Position numbers and translations under genes: made by a program. DNA of 7,321 nt from Acidobacteriaceae bacterium (lineage in GTDB: Bacteria; Acidobacteriota; Terriglobia; Terriglobales; SbA1). Position 1 is the first letter of the stretch; every line of letters begins with the position of its first letter. Positions 5,476 to 7,321 of the stretch are shown in pieces. The notes beneath the pieces are model-generated. The model was given only the letters and a program-made list of their open reading frames with translations, was not told the DNA's origin and did no database searches. Location: NCBI GenBank assembly GCA_019237515.1, contig JAFAGX010000626.1, positions 1 to 7,321 of the forward strand, in the 5' to 3' direction.

Positions 5476-6681
5476 TTGGCACGAATCGCGTATCTTGAGT
5501 GCACAAAATGCGGCGATCACATCAACGCTGATCAGCCGCAGTCCGTCTGTCCAAAAGATGGTGCAGTGCTCTACGTCCGTTATGATCTGGCGGCTTTAAA
5601 AAAAACGTTTACTGCAGCTTCGCTGTTCGGGCGAACTCCTTCGATGTGGCGTTACGCTGAAGTTTTGCCGGAAGCGGAGCCTGTGTCGCTCGGCGAAGGA
5701 TTTACGCCCATGCTGCCCAGCCGCGAGTTCCCGAACGTATATATAAAAAATGAAGGTCTGAATCCCACCGACTCGTTCAAAGCTCGCGGAGCATCCGCCG
5801 CGGTCACCATGGCCAAAGCGTATGGTCTAAAGAAACTAGCCGCTCCTTCGGCGGGAAATGCCGCCAGCGCATTGGCTGCCTACTCAGCGGCGGCCGGAAT
5901 CGAAGCTTACATCTTCATGCCGAAAGATGCGCCTCTCGCGAATCGGGTTGAGTGCGAGGTCTATGGTGCGTGCGTCACCCTTGTCGATGGTCTGCTCAGC
6001 GATTGCGCCATGATGATCGCCGAAAGAAAAGACAAGGAAGGATGGTTCGATGTCTCGGCGCTGAAAGAGCCTTTCCGGGTTGAAGGCAAAAAAACCATGG
6101 GCTACGAAGTCGCCGAGCAGCTTGGCTGGCGTTTGCCTCACGCGATTATTTACCCGACTGGCGGCGGTGTAGGCCTCATCGGGATGTGGAAGGCTTTTGA
6201 CGAAATGCAACAACTGGACTGGATCGGCTCCGAACGCCCGCAGATGATTTCGGTGCAGGCAGCGGGCTGCGCGCCGATTGTCAAAGCCTGGGACGAAGGC
6301 AAGAGTACGGCTGAGGGTTGGTCCGATGCTGCAACATTCGCGGCCGGGCTTCGCGTCCCCAAACCCTACGGCGACTACCTGATTCTCGATATCCTGAAAA
6401 AGAGTGGCGGTCTCGCCGTCGCGGTGAGCGACGAGGAGATCATGGACGCGCTGCAGCATTGGGCCAAAACGGAAGGAATCTTTGCTGCGCCAGAAGGAGC
6501 GGCCTCGCTGGCAGCATATCGAAAGTTGCGAGAACGTGAATTTTTCAGCGCCGACGACACGGTGATGCTGTTCAATACTGCCTCGGGATTGAAGTATCTG
6601 GATGTAATCGAGAAACACAAACACCGGGCGCAGCCGCGGCCTGCTTCGCGGCAGATCGGCGGAATTATAGGGCCGTACTGA
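5476..6681 (+). CDS. thrC: Threonine synthase (PLP-dependent)
   Basis: This 401-residue cytoplasmic enzyme converts O-phospho-L-homoserine to L-threonine and phosphate, the last step of threonine synthesis. SFKARG (100-105) holds the expected PLP Schiff-base Lys K102. SAGNAAS (125-131) and the Gly-rich PTGGGVGLIGMWKAF (227-241) are the cofactor-binding loops of fold type II PLP enzymes. The N-terminus carries a zinc-ribbon-like C9xxC12...C25, but the expected fourth Cys is Asp (D28). The start is TTG at 5476: an in-frame stop lies at 5464-5466, no ATG or GTG falls between, and the next Met (codon 57) is inside the conserved protein. No Shine-Dalgarno precedes the TTG. The C-terminus ends RQIGGIIGPY. 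Threonine dehydratase or a ThrC paralogue is a less likely alternative, since those usually lack the N-terminal ribbon. It is 76 bases downstream of kdpC with hairpins between, and probably a separate functional unit. Confidence 0.88.
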   Translation: MARIAYLECTKCGDHINADQPQSVCPKDGAVLYVRYDLAALKKTFTAASLFGRTPSMWRYAEVLPEAEPVSLGEGFTPMLPSREFPNVYIKNEGLNPTDSFKARGASAAVTMAKAYGLKKLAAPSAGNAASALAAYSAAAGIEAYIFMPKDAPLANRVECEVYGACVTLVDGLLSDCAMMIAERKDKEGWFDVSALKEPFRVEGKKTMGYEVAEQLGWRLPHAIIYPTGGGVGLIGMWKAFDEMQQLDWIGSERPQMISVQAAGCAPIVKAWDEGKSTAEGWSDAATFAAGLRVPKPYGDYLILDILKKSGGLAVAVSDEEIMDALQHWAKTEGIFAAPEGAASLAAYRKLREREFFSADDTVMLFNTASGLKYLDVIEKHKHRAQPRPASRQIGGIIGPY

Positions 6682-6682
6682 G

Positions 6683-6717
6683 GAGCACTCAGCAATCAGC
6701 ACTCCGCATTCAGCCAA
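6683..6717 (+). repeat. Degenerate 7-base tandem repeat after thrC
   Basis: Five consecutive 7-mers read GAGCACT, CAGCAAT, CAGCACT, CCGCATT, CAGCCAA, giving a consensus near CAGCA(C/T)T. The array begins 2 bases after the thrC stop and fills half of the 66-base gap to the next gene. I recall similar CAGCAATCAGCACT runs between genes in acidobacterial genomes. Function unknown. Confidence 0.6.
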
Positions 6718-6747
6718 CAACTCCTTATATTATTGTCGTCCTGAGAC

Positions 6748-7321
6748 ATGACTGAGCACCTCTATTATCAAGACTCTTTTCTCTGTGAATTTGACGCCAC
6801 GGTTGTAGATATCACCAAGAGCGATTCACGAACGGCGCTGATTCTCGACCGAACTGCGTTTTACCCAACCAGCGGTGGGCAGGTTTTCGATACGGGAATG
6901 ATTGTTGCCGGAGGCAACAGGCTTCGAGTGGCTGAAGTCGCAGAGAATGATCAGGGCATGATTCTGCATTACATCGAAGGCGCTGCGAATGTGGAGAAGG
7001 GAACTCAGGTTCACGGGCAGATCGACGCCGACCGCCGACACGATCACATGCAGCAGCACTCGGGCCAGCACGTGCTTTCGGCTGCATTCGTAAGACTCTT
7101 CAATATACCCACCGTCTCATTTCACATGGGCGTTGAGGCCTGTTCGATCGATTTGGACACGAAGACGCTCACGGATTCGCAGGTGGAAGCCGCCGAGAAT
7201 CTCGCAAATGAGGTGATAACCGAGGACCGCCCAGTCGGAATTCGCTTCGTGACGCAGGAAGAGGCCCAAGGTCTGGGTCTACGCAAAATGCCACCAGTTG
7301 AACGCGACAAATTGCGCCTGA
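6748..7321 (+). CDS. Alanyl-tRNA editing protein, AlaX/AlaRS editing-domain type, N-terminal part
   Basis: The frame runs from ATG 6748 off the end of the window, giving 191 complete codons without a stop. FYPTSGGQVFDTG (39-51) matches the FYxxSGGQxxDTG signature of the alanyl-tRNA synthetase editing region and AlaX. HSGQH (H104, H108) is the HxxxH half of its zinc-binding catalytic site; the partner Cys/His pair would lie beyond the window after LRKMPP (180-185). Such proteins remove wrongly attached Ser or Gly from tRNA(Ala) in the cytoplasm. There is no alanyl-tRNA synthetase aminoacylation domain at the N-terminus, so this is a free-standing editor. A longer form with a C-terminal DHHA1 domain is possible but not visible. 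The ATG is the first start after an in-frame TGA at 6742-6744; no strong Shine-Dalgarno precedes it. It lies 66 bases after thrC. Confidence 0.88.
   Translation, partial: MTEHLYYQDSFLCEFDATVVDITKSDSRTALILDRTAFYPTSGGQVFDTGMIVAGGNRLRVAEVAENDQGMILHYIEGAANVEKGTQVHGQIDADRRHDHMQQHSGQHVLSAAFVRLFNIPTVSFHMGVEACSIDLDTKTLTDSQVEAAENLANEVITEDRPVGIRFVTQEEAQGLGLRKMPPVERDKLRL

Noticed and set aside
5598..5605. Run of eight A bases in thrC as a programmed slippage site
   Set aside because: The gene reads through it in frame to a full-length product; Lys-Lys codons explain the run and neither alternative frame gives a meaningful product.
5884..6720. 278-codon minus-strand frame
   Set aside because: Antisense to thrC, with no recognisable domain and no independent start signal.
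6742..7321. Full alanyl-tRNA synthetase
   Set aside because: The frame opens directly with the editing-type domain after an in-frame stop at 6742-6744; no aminoacylation domain precedes it.

Overview
The window carries a nearly complete Kdp high-affinity potassium uptake operon on the plus strand, in the order outer-membrane porin (5'-partial), small membrane peptide, kdpF, kdpA, kdpB, kdpC. It is followed by a threonine synthase gene and the start of an alanyl-tRNA editing protein (3'-partial). All genes read in the same direction and no gene-free stretch exceeds about 110 bases. The Acidobacteriota (class Terriglobia) assignment is an inference. It rests on the porin type, the GC-moderate coding style and the kinds of intergenic repeats, which match what I remember of that group. 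No rRNA or other phylogenetic marker is present to confirm it.

Region 1 (1-810): the C-terminal 190 residues of a beta-barrel porin end in a classic outer-membrane signal with a terminal Phe. Only 48 bases later a 28-residue single-helix peptide begins, and 12 bases after its stop comes the 29-residue KdpF. No terminator is visible in the porin-to-peptide gap, so the porin, the peptide and Kdp may share a transcript.

Region 2 (810-5399): kdpA overlaps kdpF by one base (TGATG), and kdpB follows kdpA after 12 bases. KdpA (K+ channel-like subunit), KdpB (P-type ATPase) and KdpC (accessory subunit) have all the key motifs and look functional. KdpA has an extra, internally repetitive loop of about 25 residues. 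kdpB and kdpC are separated by 111 bases holding a dispersed inverted-repeat element of the GTCATCC...GGATGAC type, placed just before the kdpC ribosome binding site. No kdpD or kdpE follows kdpC in this window.

Region 3 (5400-7321): two adjacent perfect hairpins separate kdpC from a threonine synthase gene. That gene has a TTG start, no visible Shine-Dalgarno and an incomplete N-terminal zinc ribbon. A degenerate 7-base tandem repeat lies between it and the AlaX-like gene that runs off the end of the window.

The genes form one plausible unit for potassium scavenging: porin for outer-membrane entry, and KdpFABC plus perhaps the extra peptide for ATP-driven uptake across the inner membrane. 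The two downstream genes serve amino acid synthesis and tRNA quality control and are probably unrelated to it. The least described item is the 28-residue peptide upstream of kdpF.
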